From positions 1,374,845 through 1,411,372 of the forward strand of contig CM000855.1 in NCBI GenBank assembly GCA_000163995.1: 36,528 bases of DNA, written 5' to 3'. The translations under genes were made by a program, and so were the position numbers. The notes below the pieces were generated by a model. It did not search any database, had not been told where the DNA came from, and worked only from the letters and a program-made list of their open reading frames with translations. Below are positions 36,031-36,528 of the stretch, piece by piece; the first letter of the stretch is position 1; each line of letters begins with the position of its first letter. This DNA comes from Campylobacter jejuni subsp. jejuni 414 (GTDB lineage Bacteria; Campylobacterota; Campylobacteria; Campylobacterales; Campylobacteraceae).

Positions 36031-36528
36031 CTATGTTTTTTCTACAATTATAAGATCTTTAAAAAAACCACAAACAAAACTAAGATATTTTCTATGGCCT
36101 TTTTATAAATTTTACCTATTTTATATTTGCTTTTAAAATCCATCTGTTTATAGTCTATAATGATAGTCCATTTAAAGCAATTAAATCAAACTGCTTAATC
36201 TCTACATTAAAGCTTATTCTTTTAATCAAATCTTTATTTTTCGCTATTAACTTTTTTGACGAAGAAGCTTAAAATTTTCTCCTTATAGGAATTAAATTTT
36301 TACATAAAAAATGAAAAGTATTTCCAAAACAAAGATTTTAATTCTCAAAAATTCATTTTGGTTATTTCTTGCTTTTTCTTTCACTTCTCTTTATCTTGTG
36401 TTTTTAAATTCTCTCCCTTTTTCTTTATCTTGTGTTTTTAAATGATAAGGCTTATAAAAATACAATTTACAATTTTCTAGTATATAAACCTTTTGAAATT
36501 CTTTAATATGAAAATTAACTTGAGCAAA
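36031..36528 (-). pseudogene. addA: Decayed C-terminus of an AddA-like helicase-nuclease
   Basis: On the minus strand, fragments in different frames recall the PD-(D/E)XK nuclease end of AddA/RecB (position of Cj1481c). VEIKQFDLIAL lies near 36168-36206, IIDYKQMDFKSKYKIGKIYK begins at 36161, followed by KKAIENI and, after a frame change, FFKDLIIVEKT ending at 36031. The order QFDLIAL then IIDYK then a KxYKKAI helix is the AddA nuclease pattern. Farther up, a stop interrupts the frame at 36391-36393, with stops in the other frames nearby. The rest lies beyond the window. I judge it a remnant, not a short new gene; the family call rests on short motifs. Confidence 0.6.
36388..36443. repeat. Two 22-bp direct repeats 34 bases apart
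   Basis: The same 22 bases occur at 36388-36409 and 36422-36443 (core TCTTTATCTTGTGTTTTTAA), giving a 34-bp period. It lies inside the addA remnant and repeats the coding segment KTQDKEK in shifted frame. A local duplication of this kind could itself have broken the gene. Confidence 0.7.

Noticed and set aside
36388-36443. CRISPR-like direct repeat
   Set aside because: Only two 22-bp copies with a 12-base interval; spacing and number do not fit an array. No cas genes are present.
1-36528. Insertion sequences, prophage genes, tRNA or rRNA
   Set aside because: No transposase, integrase or structural phage protein among the frames, and I recognise no tRNA cloverleaf or rRNA segment.

Overview
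The window is a stretch of Campylobacter jejuni chromosome. It is AT-rich. The protein set (KpsFDETM capsule export, CadF, Cts transformation proteins, Por, flagellar FlgI-J-M-N-K) and its order match the region I recall as about Cj1442c to Cj1481c of strain NCTC 11168 (locus numbers are from memory). CadF lacks the extra loop I associate with C. coli. Sequence differences and many broken genes suggest a divergent or decaying lineage; C. jejuni subsp. doylei is one candidate, by inference only.

Layout. 1-6249 (minus strand): the promoter-proximal end of the capsule locus, read kpsM-kpsT-kpsE-kpsD-kpsF, then a glycosyltransferase and the start of another gene. 6321-9746: a YhbP-like flavin-fold protein, a probably sigma28-driven small protein, dimeric dUTPase, a CysZ/EI24-like membrane protein and tilS. 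9736-11056: rimO. 11123-12795: an extra gene between rimO and prfB resembling the C. jejuni capsule transferase family (Cj1421/Cj1422 type), with a G9 tract and a frameshift. 12908-18291: prfB, truD, thiL, a frameshifted HdrB-like gene, a small unknown gene and rsmD. 18297-22308: flagellar operon flgI-flgJ-flgM-flgN-flgK with sigma54 and sigma28 promoters. 22323-23856: a DUF2400 protein and a TSUP permease. 23853-29496 (minus): the DNA uptake operon ctsR-D-P-X-E-F, coupled to the upstream por gene (29493-33053). 33152-33739: a decayed HAD phosphatase. 33742-35644 (minus): cadF, then rpsI-rplM with a terminator. 35645-36528: non-coding, ending in a decayed addA-like nuclease C-terminus.

The dominant signal that simple ORF calling hides is breakage. 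Seven genes carry a single-base shift in a mononucleotide run: kpsM, rimO, the extra transferase, the HdrB-like gene, the rsmD N-terminus, ctsP and ctsX. In each case, adding or removing one base rejoins two frames into a protein of sensible length or restores tight overlap with the neighbour. Two further genes (HAD phosphatase, addA) are multiply broken. Either this is a lineage losing capsule export, DNA uptake and recombination functions, or the assembly has homopolymer errors; raw reads would decide.

Other notable signals are a perfect 12-bp hairpin that buries the flgN ribosome binding site, a sigma28 promoter in front of a gene of unknown function outside the flagellar operon, and the capsule-type phase-variable transferase sitting outside the capsule locus. 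I found no CRISPR array, insertion sequence, tRNA or rRNA.
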